The notes under the pieces: model-generated | The model's database searches: none | The model's input: only the letters and a program-made list of their open reading frames with translations | What the model was told of the DNA's origin: nothing | Made by a program: the position numbers and the translations under genes | Part shown: in pieces, positions 28,756-39,123 of the stretch | Position numbering within the stretch: position 1 is the stretch's first letter | Layout: every line of letters begins with the position of its first letter | Source: Gammaproteobacteria bacterium | GTDB lineage: Bacteria > Pseudomonadota > Gammaproteobacteria > Pseudomonadales > Azotimanducaceae | Assembly: GCA_009841615.1 (NCBI GenBank) | Contig: VXLL01000013.1 | Location: 1-42,219, forward strand | Direction: 5' to 3' | Length of the DNA stretch: 42,219 nucleotides

Positions 28756-28817
28756 CCACCGTTTCGATACGATTCCTTTTTTACCTATTCCTTAGTTAGA
28801 GTTCTCGGAGTTCTTGC

Positions 28818-30908
28818 ATGACCCGTAGCACACCTTTGGGGCGCTACAGAAATATCGGTATAGTCGCACACGTAGATGCGGGTAAGACCACGACTACAGA
28901 ACGCGTGCTCTTCTATACTGGTATTTCTCACAAACTAGGCGAAGTTCATGATGGTGCCGCAGTAATGGATTGGATGGCACAAGAGCAAGAACGCGGAATC
29001 ACGATTACTTCTGCGGCTACGACTTGTTTTTGGAATGGAATGCACGAGCAGTTCGACGACCATCGGATCAACATCATCGACACTCCAGGACATGTCGACT
29101 TCACCATTGAAGTTGAACGAAGTCTTCGGGTACTTGATGGTGCTGTGGTAGTGTTCTGTGGAACTGCTGGCGTAGAACCCCAATCCGAGACCGTTTGGCG
29201 ACAAGCAGATCGCTATAGTGTTCCGCGAATCGTATTTGTTAATAAGATGGACCGCGCTGGCTCAGATTTTGAACGCGTGGTCGAGCAAATTCAATCACGT
29301 CTCGGCGCAACACCTGTGATGCTACAACTTGCTATTGGATCAGAAGAAGATTTCAAGGGGGTGGTGGACTTAATTTCTATGAAGGCCTATTACTGGGACT
29401 CTGGCGATTTGGGTCTAAATACTCGCGTTGAAGAAATTCCTCCCGAACTACAGGATCGTGCGTTAACGTTTCGAGAGAAGTTGATTGAGACCGCAGTAGA
29501 GTCGGACGACGAACTGACGGAACGCTTTCTCGAAGGCAAAGAAATCGGTGAAGATGAGATACGGTGCGGTCTTCGGTCCCGTACCTTGGCGAACGAAGTC
29601 GTACCAGCGATTTGTGGAACTGCGTTTAAGAACAAAGGAGTCCAACCTATGCTCGACGCAGTTATACATTACTTGCCCGCGCCCAACGAAGTTGCCGCTA
29701 TCGAAGGGGTAGCTAAAGATGGTTCAGCGATTTCGCGTCATTCAGATGATGATGAGCCGTTTGCCGCGCTTGCATTTAAGATATCGACAGATCCATATGT
29801 CGGCACATTGACGTTTTTCCGTGTTTACTCCGGCGTTTTGTCCACTGGCGATAGAGTTTACAACGCGACCCGTACCCGCCGTGAACGAATCGGTCGAATG
29901 GTGCAAATGCACGCCAACAGCCGGAAAGAAATCTCCGAAGTTCGGGCAGGCGACATTGCTGCTGCAATCGGATTAAAAGATGTAACGACGGGCGATACTC
30001 TTTGTAGTGAAGACTCAGTGGTGATGTTGGAACGTATGATGTTTCCAGAACCAGTGATTCATGTCGCAGTGGAACCCCGGTCAGTTGCGGACCAAGACAA
30101 GATGTCGCTTGCGTTGAGTAAGTTAGCTCAAGAGGATCCTTCATTTAAGGTCTCAGCAGACGAAGAATCAGGTCAAACCATCATCGCTGGGATGGGAGAA
30201 TTGCATCTCGACATCATCATTGATCGTATGAAACGCGAGTTTAAGGTTGACGCAAATATTGGAAAGCCTCAAGTTGCATATCGAGAAACGATTCGGAAAC
30301 CAGTGGAAGCAGAAGCAAGACACGTGCGACAGACCGGCGGTCGCGGCCAGTTTGCCCACGTATTGGTGCGGTTTGAACCTTTAAAGGACAGCGTGGAGAC
30401 CTATGAGTTTGAAGATCAAATAGCCGGTGGCGCAATCCCTCGGGAATACATTCCAGCGGTCGACAAGGGGATTCGCGAACAGATGACTAACGGTGTAGTC
30501 GCGGGCTTTCCGTTAATCAATGTACGAGCTACTCTGTACGATGGTTCCTTTCACGAAGTAGACTCCAGCGAAATAGCATTTAAAATTGCGGGTGCCGCGG
30601 CGGTACGCGAGGGCGCGCAGCGCGCCGATCCAGTGTTATTGGAACCTATCATGGCCGTCGAAGTTGTAACACCTCATGATTTTCTTGGCGACGTAGTCGG
30701 TGATCTAAACCGACGTCGTGGAGTAATTGATGGCATGGATGAGAACCCTGCGGGTAAAATTGTCAAGGCTTCGATTCCGCTTGGGGAGATGTTCGGCTAC
30801 GCGACCGACCTGCGATCGACGACTCAGGGTAGAGCTACTTTTACCATGGAATTTGATAGGTATGAGGTAGTTCCGGAGAATGTTGCAGAAGCGATCAAAG
30901 CGCGCTAA
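28818..30908 (+). CDS. fusA: Elongation factor G
   Basis: Translocation GTPase. 696 residues (E. coli 704). G1 motif [12 protein letters not shown] at 17-28, the switch [14 protein letters not shown] for guanine specificity, and the C-terminal domains IV-V with GGRGQFAHV and [15 protein letters not shown]. It belongs to the housekeeping EF-G1 class rather than the EF-G2 or Tet-protection groups, judged by context and closeness to E. coli FusA. CGGAG precedes ATG 28818. It is 55 nt from tuf. Confidence 0.97.
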   Translation: MTRSTPLGRYRNIGIVAHVDAGKTTTTERVLFYTGISHKLGEVHDGAAVMDWMAQEQERGITITSAATTCFWNGMHEQFDDHRINIIDTPGHVDFTIEVERSLRVLDGAVVVFCGTAGVEPQSETVWRQADRYSVPRIVFVNKMDRAGSDFERVVEQIQSRLGATPVMLQLAIGSEEDFKGVVDLISMKAYYWDSGDLGLNTRVEEIPPELQDRALTFREKLIETAVESDDELTERFLEGKEIGEDEIRCGLRSRTLANEVVPAICGTAFKNKGVQPMLDAVIHYLPAPNEVAAIEGVAKDGSAISRHSDDDEPFAALAFKISTDPYVGTLTFFRVYSGVLSTGDRVYNATRTRRERIGRMVQMHANSRKEISEVRAGDIAAAIGLKDVTTGDTLCSEDSVVMLERMMFPEPVIHVAVEPRSVADQDKMSLALSKLAQEDPSFKVSADEESGQTIIAGMGELHLDIIIDRMKREFKVDANIGKPQVAYRETIRKPVEAEARHVRQTGGRGQFAHVLVRFEPLKDSVETYEFEDQIAGGAIPREYIPAVDKGIREQMTNGVVAGFPLINVRATLYDGSFHEVDSSEIAFKIAGAAAVREGAQRADPVLLEPIMAVEVVTPHDFLGDVVGDLNRRRGVIDGMDENPAGKIVKASIPLGEMFGYATDLRSTTQGRATFTMEFDRYEVVPENVAEAIKAR

Positions 30909-30963
30909 GACGAGACCGGAATCACGACAGTAATCTAATTGTTATTAGGGAGAATGAAACACA

Positions 30964-32163
30964 ATGGCGAAAGCTAAATTTGAACGAACAAAACCGCACG
31001 TCAATGTCGGTACGATTGGTCACGTCGATCACGGCAAGACTACGTTGACGGCGGCTATGACAATGATCTGTGCGAAAGACGCAGGTACAGGGGATGTCAA
31101 AAATTTCGAGGAAATCGACAACGCCCCGGAAGAGAAAGCTCGTGGAATTACGATTGCTACTACCCACGTTGAGTACGAATCACCCAATCGGCACTATGCC
31201 CACGTAGACTGTCCTGGCCACGCTGACTATATTAAAAACATGATCACTGGTGCTGCGCAGATGGATGGTGCAATTTTGGTGGTATCGGCAGTTGATGGTG
31301 CTATGCCCCAGACCCGCGAGCACATTTTGCTAGCGCGTCAGGTTGGTGTCCCAAGGATCATTACTTATTTGAACAAGGTCGACATGCTGGACCAAGCTGA
31401 CCGCGACGAGTTTGTCGAATTAGTAACGATGGAAATCCAAGAGTTACTTGAAAGTTACGAGTTTGATCCTGAATCTCCGATCATTCCTGGTAGTGCGTTA
31501 AAAGCCATGGAGGGAGACGAAGGAGATGACGGTGCTGGTTCGGTTCGCGAACTCCTGAATGCCCTAGATGATTTCATTCCGGAACCAGAACGACCGGTCG
31601 ACGCGCCTTTCTTGATGCCGATCGAGGATGTATTTTCGATCTCAGGTCGTGGAACCGTGGTAACTGGAAGAGTCGATCGTGGTATCGTCCAAGTAGGAAA
31701 CGAAGTGGAAATCGTGGGGATTCGACCCACACACAAAACTACGTGTACTGGAGTAGAAATGTTTCGTAAGCTTCTCGACGAAGGTAGAGCAGGAGAAAAC
31801 ATAGGGGTACTTCTGCGCGGTATCAAGCGGGATGAAGTTGAACGTGGTCAAGTACTGGCACTGCCCGGTTCGATTACTCCCCATACCAAATTTTCGGCCC
31901 AAGTTTACGTACTGTCAAAAGAAGAGGGTGGCCGGCACTCACCGTTTCAGAGCCACTATCGACCACAGTTTTATTTCCGCACCACCGACGTAACTGGTGA
32001 AGTTACGTTGAAAGAGGGTGTAGAGATGGTCATGCCGGGAGACAACGTGGAATTAAACGTTGAGTTGATCAGTCCGATCGCGATGGACGACGGTTTGCGA
32101 TTTGCGATTCGTGAAGGTGGTCGCACAGTTGGCGCTGGTGTCGTAACGAGCATTATTCAATAG
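30964..32163 (+). CDS. tuf: Elongation factor Tu
   Basis: Delivers aminoacyl-tRNA to the ribosome as a GTP complex. 399 residues (E. coli 394). [13 protein letters not shown] (17-29), [12 protein letters not shown] and SALKA form the nucleotide site; [14 protein letters not shown] and the C-terminal [18 protein letters not shown] are conserved. A short acidic, glycine-containing insertion (GDEGDDGAG) lies after SALKAME. This is the only tuf in the window; the second copy commonly located before tRNA-Trp is missing there. AGGGAG precedes ATG 30964. Confidence 0.97.
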   Translation: MAKAKFERTKPHVNVGTIGHVDHGKTTLTAAMTMICAKDAGTGDVKNFEEIDNAPEEKARGITIATTHVEYESPNRHYAHVDCPGHADYIKNMITGAAQMDGAILVVSAVDGAMPQTREHILLARQVGVPRIITYLNKVDMLDQADRDEFVELVTMEIQELLESYEFDPESPIIPGSALKAMEGDEGDDGAGSVRELLNALDDFIPEPERPVDAPFLMPIEDVFSISGRGTVVTGRVDRGIVQVGNEVEIVGIRPTHKTTCTGVEMFRKLLDEGRAGENIGVLLRGIKRDEVERGQVLALPGSITPHTKFSAQVYVLSKEEGGRHSPFQSHYRPQFYFRTTDVTGEVTLKEGVEMVMPGDNVELNVELISPIAMDDGLRFAIREGGRTVGAGVVTSIIQ

Positions 32164-32192
32164 ACTAAAACTCTCTCTAGCTAACAGTCCCT

Positions 32193-32224
32193 CAGCCCTG
32201 CCGCGAATTGGCGCAGCAGGGCTG
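32193..32224 (+). terminator. Stem-loop after tuf, possible terminator or processing site
   Basis: CAGCCCTGC (32193-32201) pairs perfectly with GCAGGGCTG (32216-32224), and the interior can add CGC/GCG around a GAATTG loop. The following sequence (TTGTAGTT) is only mildly T-rich, so termination would be partial or factor-dependent. It marks the boundary between the str and S10 clusters. Confidence 0.5.
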
Positions 32225-32326
32225 TTGTAGTTACGGCTAATACGTCTTTGACAACGCTCGACAAGTAGGTTTGTAAGTGCAGTTTCCAATATTTCCCGAG
32301 AATTAAAAATTATTGTTTCAATCCAA

Positions 32327-32354
32327 TTGCAACAGGGCTTGCAATCTGTAAAAT
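32327..32354 (+). promoter_or_regulatory. Predicted promoter of the S10 cluster
   Basis: TTGCAA (32327-32332) and TAAAAT (32349-32354) are 16 nt apart in an AT-rich stretch, 83 nt before rpsJ. A second possible -35 (TTGACA at about 32250) has only a weak -10 partner. The leader would be about 75 nt, shorter than the 172-nt L4-regulated leader of E. coli. Confidence 0.45.
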
Positions 32355-32436
32355 TGCTATCCTTTATGTATTCGGATGGGTTGCTCCAGCACCGAGGCAT
32401 CGAAATATTGCAAATTTCCGTGAGGTACGGGGCTGA

Positions 32437-32757
32437 GTGGCCGAAGAAAATCGTATACAGATCAGACTCAAAGCGTATGATCACCGACTGATCGATCAAT
32501 CAGCCGAGGACATTATCGCGGCGACGAAACAGACGGGTGCGAGAATACTTGGGCCGATTCCTCTCCCAACTAAATTAGAGCGCTTCACAGTGCTCATTTC
32601 ACCTCACGTGAATAAAGATGCTCGAGATCAATACGAAATTCGTACGCATAAACGTTTGCTCTACATCGTAGACCCACCGGAACGAACGATTGATGCGTTG
32701 ATGAATCTTGAGCTAGCGGCAGGAGTAGACGTAGACTTAAAGATAGATACGAAGTAA
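32437..32757 (+). CDS. rpsJ: 30S ribosomal protein S10 (NusE)
   Basis: 30S head protein that also acts with NusB and NusG in antitermination. 106 residues (E. coli 103). [29 protein letters not shown] and [19 protein letters not shown] are diagnostic. The start is GTG 32437; a GAGGT lies about 11 nt upstream. It is followed by an unusually long 167-nt gap before rplC. Confidence 0.96.
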   Translation: MAEENRIQIRLKAYDHRLIDQSAEDIIAATKQTGARILGPIPLPTKLERFTVLISPHVNKDARDQYEIRTHKRLLYIVDPPERTIDALMNLELAAGVDVDLKIDTK

Positions 32758-32924
32758 GCAGAACTCAGAACTGAGAACTTTGGTCCACGTTCTCATGGAT
32801 CGTTACTCGGTTGGTTTTGCGAAGTTCAAGCAACTAGAAGATGTCGCTTGCGAACCTGTGAAAATTCACGGGTAAGGCGGGTATGAGCACTAGTTGCTAT
32901 ATCTGAGCAATCGATAGACACAGA
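32758..32924 (+). ncRNA. Structured RNA candidate in the rpsJ-rplC gap
   Basis: A 5' hairpin TGAGAAC/GTTCTCA (32772-32778, 32789-32795) is followed by a multi-branch structure. A perfect 9-bp closing stem, AGCAACTAG (32829-32837) with CTAGTTGCT (32890-32898), encloses two hairpins. One is TCG-CUUG-CGA (32844-32853, a stable CUUG tetraloop). The other is CCTGTGA/TCACGGG (32855-32861, 32866-32872) with a 4-nt loop. It ends 26 nt before the rplC start, which lacks a clear Shine-Dalgarno. I infer a cis-regulatory element, perhaps a ribosomal-protein operator moved from the rpsJ leader. It could alternatively be an RNA processing site. No known Rfam family is recognised by eye. Confidence 0.45.
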
Positions 32925-33629
32925 ATGACGATTGGAATTGTTGGTATAAAAAGCGGCATGACGCGTGTTTTCGCACCGGACGGCGGTTCCATACCCGTCA
33001 CCGTGGTTCATGCGATACCAAACCGTATTACACAGATTAAAACTGAAGACGACGATGCCTACGAAGCGGTACAAGTCGTACATGGTGAGAGCGCGCGCAA
33101 ATCAGGCCGACATAGTCGTGGATTGAAACCGGTACTTGGTCATTGGGCCAAGAGTGAGACTGAAGCTGGCGATAGTATGCACGAGTTTCGCTTAGATCGA
33201 CATGCGGTAGACAAAGCAGATTCCAAATTAGAACTTGGCGAAAAACTTTCTGTATCACAATTCTTTGAAGGTCAGCTTGTGGATGTCACCGGAACGTCAA
33301 AGGGAAAGGGCTTTGCTGGTGTGATCAAGCGTTGGAATTTTCAGCGACAAGACACAACCCACGGCAATTCTCTTTCACATCGAGGTGCAGGATCAATCGG
33401 TCAATGTCAAACTCCAGGACGAGTTTTTAAAGGCAAAAAAATGGCAGGTCGCCTAGGAAATACTCAAGCAACAACGCAAAACTTGGAAATCGTCAAACTT
33501 GATATAGAAAGAAATACGATCTTGATTAAGGGTGCGATTCCAGGAGCATCCGGTTCTCGAGTAATTGTTCGACCCGCGATAAAACATGGCGTCCAAACAC
33601 CCCCCGAGTTGAAACCGGAAAACGAGTAA
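32925..33629 (+). CDS. rplC: 50S ribosomal protein L3
   Basis: Early assembly protein whose loop reaches the peptidyl-transferase centre. 234 residues, longer than E. coli L3 (209) because of extra residues in the middle (about 65-100) and a charged C-terminal tail. [19 protein letters not shown] and [16 protein letters not shown] with [14 protein letters not shown] are diagnostic. The bases before ATG 32925 (GATAGACACAGA) contain no evident ribosome-binding site, which fits the idea that the upstream structured RNA controls it. Confidence 0.96.
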   Translation: MTIGIVGIKSGMTRVFAPDGGSIPVTVVHAIPNRITQIKTEDDDAYEAVQVVHGESARKSGRHSRGLKPVLGHWAKSETEAGDSMHEFRLDRHAVDKADSKLELGEKLSVSQFFEGQLVDVTGTSKGKGFAGVIKRWNFQRQDTTHGNSLSHRGAGSIGQCQTPGRVFKGKKMAGRLGNTQATTQNLEIVKLDIERNTILIKGAIPGASGSRVIVRPAIKHGVQTPPELKPENE

Positions 33630-33635
33630 ATTGTC

Positions 33636-34238
33636 ATGGAAGTTGCACTAAACACAGGGGAGAGTTTGAAACTCAATGATGCAGTGTTTAATGTAGACTT
33701 CAATGCACCGCTAGTGCATCAAGTCGTGCAAGCGTACATATCGAATGGACACGACGGAACCAAAGCACAAAAGTCGCGATCTGACGTTCGCGGAGGTGGT
33801 GCCAAGCCTTGGCGTCAAAAGGGTAGTGGTCGTGCTCGCGCTGGCACTCGAAATAGCCCAATATGGAGAGGGGGGGGAGTAACTTTCGCGACCAAACCTA
33901 CGGTGACTTGGCAAAAGGTCAACCGGAAAATGTACCGAGGTGCGATGCGTTGTATTCTCTCGGAATTGATGCGGCAGAAAAGAATTACCATCACTGAATC
34001 ATTCGACATTGACCAACCGAAGACCAGACTCCTCCAACAAACTCTTCAAGAACTCCAACTACAAAATCCCACCCTCGTCCTAAACCAACCGTCCGCAAAC
34101 ATACTGAAAGCGGCCGCTAATTTAAAGAACATCTCCCTAGAGAATTCCTCCAACGTCAATCCTCCGTTGTTGGTGGGTGCTGAACAATTACTGATTGATG
34201 TTGAGTCGATTCGTGCATTAGAAGCGAGACTAGTATGA
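33636..34238 (+). CDS. rplD: 50S ribosomal protein L4
   Basis: Lines the exit tunnel; in E. coli it is also the autogenous repressor of the S10 operon. 200 residues (E. coli 201). The tunnel loop KPWRQKGSGRARAGT is intact with no macrolide-resistance change visible. The C-terminal third is diverged from E. coli, including a Gln/Leu-rich stretch. A run of eight G lies in the codons for RGGG (about 33870-33877). Confidence 0.96.
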   Translation: MEVALNTGESLKLNDAVFNVDFNAPLVHQVVQAYISNGHDGTKAQKSRSDVRGGGAKPWRQKGSGRARAGTRNSPIWRGGGVTFATKPTVTWQKVNRKMYRGAMRCILSELMRQKRITITESFDIDQPKTRLLQQTLQELQLQNPTLVLNQPSANILKAAANLKNISLENSSNVNPPLLVGAEQLLIDVESIRALEARLV

Positions 34239-34543
34239 ATCCAAATAGACTTTACGGTATTCTCAATCGCCCACATGTGACCGAAAAAGTTACACGTTTG
34301 GGTATGCGTTCGAATCAGTATTGCTTCGTTGTTGCGAAAGATGCTACGAAAAAAGAAGTGCAGAACGCTGTAGAACAGATTTTTGACGTGGTTGTCGACA
34401 ACGTAACGACAGTAAACGTCAAGGGCAAACCGGTTAGTCGAGTTTTGCGACGGTTACCTTCGGGGAAACGTAAGAATTGGAAAAAAGCTTATGTACGCTT
34501 GAAAGAAGGTGAGCGTATCGACCTAACCAAGGAGATTCGCTAG
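34235..34543 (+). CDS. rplW: 50S ribosomal protein L23
   Basis: Sits at the tunnel exit and docks trigger factor and SRP. 102 residues (E. coli 100). PHVTEKVT and the C-terminal [14 protein letters not shown] are typical, and the central loop [19 protein letters not shown] enters the tunnel. It starts at ATG 34235 inside the rplD stop (ATGA overlap). Confidence 0.95.
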   Translation: MNPNRLYGILNRPHVTEKVTRLGMRSNQYCFVVAKDATKKEVQNAVEQIFDVVVDNVTTVNVKGKPVSRVLRRLPSGKRKNWKKAYVRLKEGERIDLTKEIR

Positions 34544-35370
34544 TGCCTGTAGTACGAACGAAACCGACTTCTCCTGGCCGGCGCTTTGTCGCGAAAGTCG
34601 TTGACAAGTCTTTACACACCGGGTCACCGTACAAGCCTTTACTTGAGCCAAAGTCATCGCAAGCTGGCCGCAACGGCAAGGGCCGAATTACTGTGAGACA
34701 TCGTGGTGGAGGACACAAGCAACATTACCGAAAGTTAGACTTTAGACGAGACAAAGATGGTATTCCAGCGATTGTAGAACGTTTGGAATACGATCCAAAC
34801 CGAAGTGCAAACATCGCACTCTTGAAGTATCTCGATGGAGAACGTCGGTACATCATTGCACCTAAGGGATTGAAACCGGGCGCTGAACTTCGTTCAGGTT
34901 CTACTGCCCCGATCCGTTCCGGCAACGCGATGCCGTTACGCAATGTTCCTATTGGCAGTCTGGTACACTGTATCGAACTCAAGCCACGCAAGGGGGCGCA
35001 ACTTGCTCGAAGTGCTGGAACTTCTGCTCAGTTAGTAGCGCGTGAAGGAAATTACGCGACTCTCCGACTTCGGTCCGGAGAAATGCGTCGAGTACTTAGC
35101 GAGTGTCGTGCGGTGCTGGGGGAAGTAGGAAACACGGAGCACAACTTACGGTCATATGGAAAAGCCGGTGCGAAACGCTGGCGTGGTATTCGACCAACCG
35201 TACGGGGTGTTGCAATGAACCCAGTCGATCATCCGCATGGTGGTGGTGAGGGTAAGTCCAGTGGTGGCCGCCATCCCGTATCGCCTACAGGAGTCCCCAC
35301 GAAAGGACACACTACGCGTCGCAAACGACCAAGCGATCGACTGATCATCCGTCGCCGAGGACGTAGTTAA
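34543..35370 (+). CDS. rplB: 50S ribosomal protein L2
   Basis: Required for subunit joining and peptidyl-transferase assembly. 275 residues (E. coli 273). [14 protein letters not shown] and the near-invariant [14 protein letters not shown] with the functional histidine are present. The start is GTG 34543, sharing its G with the last base of the rplW stop; [13 protein letters not shown] fits the family N-terminus. Confidence 0.96.
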   Translation: MPVVRTKPTSPGRRFVAKVVDKSLHTGSPYKPLLEPKSSQAGRNGKGRITVRHRGGGHKQHYRKLDFRRDKDGIPAIVERLEYDPNRSANIALLKYLDGERRYIIAPKGLKPGAELRSGSTAPIRSGNAMPLRNVPIGSLVHCIELKPRKGAQLARSAGTSAQLVAREGNYATLRLRSGEMRRVLSECRAVLGEVGNTEHNLRSYGKAGAKRWRGIRPTVRGVAMNPVDHPHGGGEGKSSGGRHPVSPTGVPTKGHTTRRKRPSDRLIIRRRGRS

Positions 35371-35372
35371 TC

Positions 35373-35654
35373 ATGGCACGCTCCATTCGCAAAGGTCCTT
35401 TCGTCGACATTAACTTACTGCGGAAAGTAGAGAAAGCGCAGGAAAGCAGGGATAAACGTCCGATCAAGACATGGTCCCGACGCTCAATGATCGTACCAGA
35501 AATGGTGGGATTGACAATTCTGGTACATAACGGACGACAACACATGCCAGTGTTCATAACCGAAGAACTCGTGGGACACAAATTAGGTGAATTTGCTGCA
35601 ACGCGCACGTTTAAGGGACATGCCGGCGACCGAAAAGCGTCAGCCGGACGGTAA
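35373..35654 (+). CDS. rpsS: 30S ribosomal protein S19
   Basis: 30S head protein close to S13 and the A-site tRNA. 93 residues (E. coli 92). [32 protein letters not shown] and [20 protein letters not shown] are diagnostic. It begins two bases after rplB. Confidence 0.97.
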   Translation: MARSIRKGPFVDINLLRKVEKAQESRDKRPIKTWSRRSMIVPEMVGLTILVHNGRQHMPVFITEELVGHKLGEFAATRTFKGHAGDRKASAGR

Positions 35655-35674
35655 TTCGGTAGAGTAGCGTATTT

Positions 35675-36019
35675 ATGAGAGTGCAAGCTGTAGCAAGAGG
35701 TTTACGTGTTTCTCCGCAGAAGGCAAGACTTGTTGCAGACCAGATTCGAGGTCGCAATATTCATGAAGCACTCAGTATTCTGGAACATGACGTGCAGAAG
35801 AGTGCAAAGTTTGTCAAGAAAGTCCTTGATTCCGCGGTGTCGAACGCTGAACAGAATCTGGATGCCGATATTGACGAACTTTCCATCAGTGAAATCTATG
35901 TAAATGAAGGCTTTCGAATGAAACGATTTCGGGCGCGCGCTCGAGGCAGAGGAACTCGAATAATAAAACGCACCTGCAATATCACTGTCGCAGTGTCAGA
36001 CCACCTAGACGATGAGTAA
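35675..36019 (+). CDS. rplV: 50S ribosomal protein L22
   Basis: Its beta-hairpin lines the narrowest part of the exit tunnel. 114 residues (E. coli 110). SPQKARLVADQIRG and the hairpin FRMKRFRARARGRGTRI are present. The MKR element that is deleted in some erythromycin-resistant strains is intact. Confidence 0.96.
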   Translation: MRVQAVARGLRVSPQKARLVADQIRGRNIHEALSILEHDVQKSAKFVKKVLDSAVSNAEQNLDADIDELSISEIYVNEGFRMKRFRARARGRGTRIIKRTCNITVAVSDHLDDE

Positions 36020-36034
36020 CTCAATAGGATAGAC

Positions 36035-36703
36035 ATGGGACAAAAAGTAAATCCAAATGGATTCCGTCTAGGAATAGTTCGTGATCATAGCTCGATTTGG
36101 TACGCCAATAAACAAAAGTACCGTGAGTTATTGAAGAATGATCATGAAATTCGGGAGTTCATTGCGTCTGAATTGAAACAAGCATTCGTCAGTCGCATTG
36201 ACATTCAGCGACCTTCGCAAGACGCACGTATCACGATTCATACTGCCCGTCCTGGAATGGTGATTGGTCAACGTGGTGCCGATGTTGAGCGTCTTCGCGG
36301 GCAGCTGCAACAACGCATCGGTGGTCCCGTAGTTATTAATGTTGAAGAAGTACGAAAACCAGAGTTGGATGCATATCTCGTCGCATGCAACGTCGCGCAG
36401 CAACTGGAACGACGAGTTCAATATCGTCGTGCTGTGCGCCGGGTGCTCCAAAATGCTATGCGTTTAGGTGCTGAAGGCATAAAGGTCCGAGTGTCTGGTC
36501 GGTTGAACGGACAGGAACTTGCTCGCTCTGAAGTTTATTCCGATGGCCGGGTACCGCTGCACACACTTCGTGCTGATATTGACTACGCGGTGGCTGAGGC
36601 AATGACGACCTATGGAGTCTTGGGCGTGAAGGTTTGGGTCTTCAAAGGAGAAGTCATTGGCCCAACGGATGAGAATGCGCCGAACCCTCAACGAGGTAAA
36701 TAA
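36035..36703 (+). CDS. rpsC: 30S ribosomal protein S3
   Basis: Part of the mRNA entry tunnel and its helicase activity. 222 residues, about ten fewer than E. coli at the C-terminus. [13 protein letters not shown], the KH-domain [15 protein letters not shown] and [12 protein letters not shown] are diagnostic. It lies 15 nt after rplV and 8 nt before rplP. Confidence 0.97.
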   Translation: MGQKVNPNGFRLGIVRDHSSIWYANKQKYRELLKNDHEIREFIASELKQAFVSRIDIQRPSQDARITIHTARPGMVIGQRGADVERLRGQLQQRIGGPVVINVEEVRKPELDAYLVACNVAQQLERRVQYRRAVRRVLQNAMRLGAEGIKVRVSGRLNGQELARSEVYSDGRVPLHTLRADIDYAVAEAMTTYGVLGVKVWVFKGEVIGPTDENAPNPQRGK

Positions 36704-36711
36704 GTCTTCCG

Positions 36712-37125
36712 ATGCTTCAGCCAACAAGAACAAAGTACCGTAAGCAGCAAAAAGGTCGCAATCGCGGCCTCGCACAACGTGCAAACAAAGTGTGTTTCGG
36801 TGAATATGGTCTAAAAGCATCGGGTCGTGGTCGAATGACGGCACGACAGATTGAAGCCGCTCGCCGCGCGATGACGCGATCCTTACGCCGAGGTGGTAAG
36901 GTTTGGATTCGGGTTTTCCCGGACAAGCCGATTACGAAAAAACCACTGGAAGTGCGGCAAGGTAAGGGCAAGGGCTCGGTCGAATATTGGGTCGCACAGA
37001 TCCAACCGGGTAGGGTTTTGTATGAAGTTGCTGGAGTCAGCGAAGCCGATGCACGAGTCGCATTTCGACTGGCCGCGAGCAAGTTGCCTTTTACAACGAC
37101 GGTAGTCGCTAGGCAGGCAATGTAA
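36712..37125 (+). CDS. rplP: 50S ribosomal protein L16
   Basis: Contacts the A-site tRNA elbow and 5S-side domains. 137 residues (E. coli 136). [33 protein letters not shown] and [14 protein letters not shown] are diagnostic. Its stop TAA overlaps the rpmC ATG by one base. Confidence 0.97.
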   Translation: MLQPTRTKYRKQQKGRNRGLAQRANKVCFGEYGLKASGRGRMTARQIEAARRAMTRSLRRGGKVWIRVFPDKPITKKPLEVRQGKGKGSVEYWVAQIQPGRVLYEVAGVSEADARVAFRLAASKLPFTTTVVARQAM

Positions 37126-37316
37126 TGAATACGGACGAACTGCGAGAAATGTCCCTAAAGGAACTTCAAGAGGAGTATGTGAGACTCCGTAAAGAACAAT
37201 TCAACTTGCGATTTCAACGCGCCTCTGACCAACTTGCCCAGACGCACTTGATCAAAGAAGCGCGCCGCAACGTTGCTCGAGTCAACACTATTATCCGAGA
37301 GAAGCGTGATGGCTGA
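37125..37316 (+). CDS. rpmC: 50S ribosomal protein L29
   Basis: Small helical protein at the tunnel exit next to L23. 63 residues, exactly the usual length. [30 protein letters not shown] N-terminus and [15 protein letters not shown] are typical. It overlaps rpsQ by 8 nt. Confidence 0.95.
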   Translation: MNTDELREMSLKELQEEYVRLRKEQFNLRFQRASDQLAQTHLIKEARRNVARVNTIIREKRDG

Positions 37317-37584
37317 CTCACAGACAACCAAAACACGTACAGTTAGTGGGCTCGTTGTGTCCAACACGGCGGACAAGACTATCGCGGTACGCGTGGATAG
37401 AAGAGTGCGGCACCCGTTGTACGGCAAGATTATTGGGCGATCTTCGAAATTTCAAGTTCACGATGAAAACAATGAAGCTCAAGTGGGCGATACCGTGAGT
37501 ATTCAGGAATGTCGGCCAGTATCGAAGACGAAATCGTGGAAATTACTGACAATCGATGAACGGGTTAGGAAAGCTCAAACATGA
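37309..37584 (+). CDS. rpsQ: 30S ribosomal protein S17
   Basis: OB-fold primary binder of the 16S 5' domain. I start it at ATG 37309 ([14 protein letters not shown]), giving 91 residues (E. coli 84). The upstream in-frame TTG would add 12 residues that only translate rpmC sequence. [19 protein letters not shown] and [14 protein letters not shown] are diagnostic. The stop overlaps rplN by 4 nt, so the usual gap holding the spc promoter in E. coli does not exist here. Confidence 0.95.
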   Translation: MADSQTTKTRTVSGLVVSNTADKTIAVRVDRRVRHPLYGKIIGRSSKFQVHDENNEAQVGDTVSIQECRPVSKTKSWKLLTIDERVRKAQT

Positions 37585-37949
37585 TTCAGAGTGAAACTGT
37601 ACTTGACGTTGCCGACAACAGTGGTGCTCGTAGAGTTCAGTGTATAAAAGTACTTGGAGGATCGCGGCGGCGGTACGCACACATCGGTGATGTCATTCGC
37701 GTGACTGTAAAAGAAGCAATGCCGAGGAGTCGTGTCCGTAAAGGGCAACTCTTACGCGCGGTTGTGGTCCGGACAAAAAAAGGTGTGAGGCGTCAAGACG
37801 GCTCGGTGATTCGGTTTGACCAGAACGCGGCAGTGCTTGTGAACGAAGCTAAAGAGCCTATCGGCACGCGAATCTTTGGACCAGTGACAAGAGAACTGCG
37901 AGCGCGCGACTACATGCGCATTATTTCTTTAGCTCCGGAGGTTTTGTAA
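37581..37949 (+). CDS. rplN: 50S ribosomal protein L14
   Basis: Intersubunit-bridge protein next to L19; the binding site of the silencing factor RsfS. 122 residues (E. coli 123). [28 protein letters not shown] start and FGPVTRELR are diagnostic. Translationally coupled to rpsQ through ATGA. Confidence 0.97.
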   Translation: MIQSETVLDVADNSGARRVQCIKVLGGSRRRYAHIGDVIRVTVKEAMPRSRVRKGQLLRAVVVRTKKGVRRQDGSVIRFDQNAAVLVNEAKEPIGTRIFGPVTRELRARDYMRIISLAPEVL

Positions 37950-37951
37950 GG

Positions 37952-38263
37952 ATGCGACGCATTCAAGTCGATGATGAAGTGATCATTCTGACTGGCAAAG
38001 ATAAAGGTAGGACAGGCGATGTGGTTGAATTTAGGGGTAAGGACCGCGTGATCGTTAGTGGGATTAATGAAATCACACGACACACCCGAGCGCTGAAACC
38101 AGGAGATCGCCACGGCCGGCTAAAAAAGGAATCACCACTTCATATTTCCAACGTCGCTATTCTCAATCCAGAGACTGAAAAGGCTGATAAAGTGGGAATT
38201 CGGATCGAAGACGGTAAGAAGGTACGCTACTTTAAGTCCAATGGTGCCGTAATTGAAGACTAA
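37952..38263 (+). CDS. rplX: 50S ribosomal protein L24
   Basis: Assembly initiator near the tunnel exit. 103 residues (E. coli 104). The KOW motif [19 protein letters not shown] is at the N-terminus. GTAAGG precedes ATG 37952. Confidence 0.96.
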   Translation: MRRIQVDDEVIILTGKDKGRTGDVVEFRGKDRVIVSGINEITRHTRALKPGDRHGRLKKESPLHISNVAILNPETEKADKVGIRIEDGKKVRYFKSNGAVIED

Positions 38264-38270
38264 CGGTCAA

Positions 38271-38810
38271 ATGAACAATCTACAACAAAAATACGTAGAA
38301 GAGATTCGACCTCAACTAATGGCCGATCACGGATTTACTTCCGTCATGCGCGTTCCGAAACTCCTAAAAGTTACACTCAACATGGGTGTAGGTAAGGCGA
38401 TCGCCGACCGAAAATTATTGGATGGAGCTGTGGACGATCTCACAAAGATTGCGGGACAGAAGCCAAAAGTCACTCGAGCTCGCAAATCGGAAGCTGCGTT
38501 CAAAATTCGTGCGGGTAATGCTATCGGATGCAAGGTTACTTTACGTCGAACCATCATGTACGAGTTTGTCGAACGACTCATTGGGATCGCGATCCCACGT
38601 ATGCGAGATTTTCGTGGGCTAAGTCCACGAGCATTCGACGGGCGCGGAAACTATTCGCTTGGGATTACGGAGCAAATTATTTTTCCCGAAATTGACTATG
38701 ACAAGATCGACTCCCTCCGCGGTCTAAATGTCACCATTACTACAACGGCTCGCGACGATGCAGAGGGACTAGCGTTATTGAAAGCCTTCAACTTCCCATT
38801 CAGGAACTAA
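38271..38810 (+). CDS. rplE: 50S ribosomal protein L5
   Basis: Binds 5S rRNA in the central protuberance. Starting at ATG 38271 gives 179 residues, identical to E. coli length. The TTG at 38253 lies inside rplX and is rejected. [35 protein letters not shown] and the C-terminal [16 protein letters not shown] are diagnostic. Seven bases separate it from rplX and the ribosome-binding site is weak, suggesting translational coupling. Confidence 0.96.
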   Translation: MNNLQQKYVEEIRPQLMADHGFTSVMRVPKLLKVTLNMGVGKAIADRKLLDGAVDDLTKIAGQKPKVTRARKSEAAFKIRAGNAIGCKVTLRRTIMYEFVERLIGIAIPRMRDFRGLSPRAFDGRGNYSLGITEQIIFPEIDYDKIDSLRGLNVTITTTARDDAEGLALLKAFNFPFRN

Positions 38811-38812
38811 CG

Positions 38813-39118
38813 ATGGCAAAGAAATCCATGCTTGAGCGCGAGAAGAAACGACAACAGACCGTAGCAAAGTACGCGGCTAAACGAGCCGAATTAAAGGCTA
38901 AAATTAACGACCGCGCACTCGATGACGATGCGCGCTGGGAAGCCCAGTTGGAATTACAACAACTACCTCGCAATGCCAATCCCGTACGACTCCAGCGGCG
39001 GTGCGAAATTACCGGTCGACCGCGCGGTGTATATCGCCGCTTCGGTTTGGGGCGGACCAAGCTTCGCGAGGCCGCGATGCGCGGTGAGATCCCAGGACTC
39101 AAGAAGTCTAGCTGGTAA
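38813..39118 (+). CDS. rpsN: 30S ribosomal protein S14 (zinc-free type)
   Basis: 30S head protein. 101 residues, the long form without the CxxC zinc ribbon. [13 protein letters not shown] and [17 protein letters not shown] with [15 protein letters not shown] are diagnostic. Confidence 0.96.
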   Translation: MAKKSMLEREKKRQQTVAKYAAKRAELKAKINDRALDDDARWEAQLELQQLPRNANPVRLQRRCEITGRPRGVYRRFGLGRTKLREAAMRGEIPGLKKSSW

Positions 39119-39123
39119 TTCTT

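Noticed and set aside
38253..38270. TTG start for rplE inside rplX
   Set aside because: ATG 38271 gives the normal length of 179 residues.
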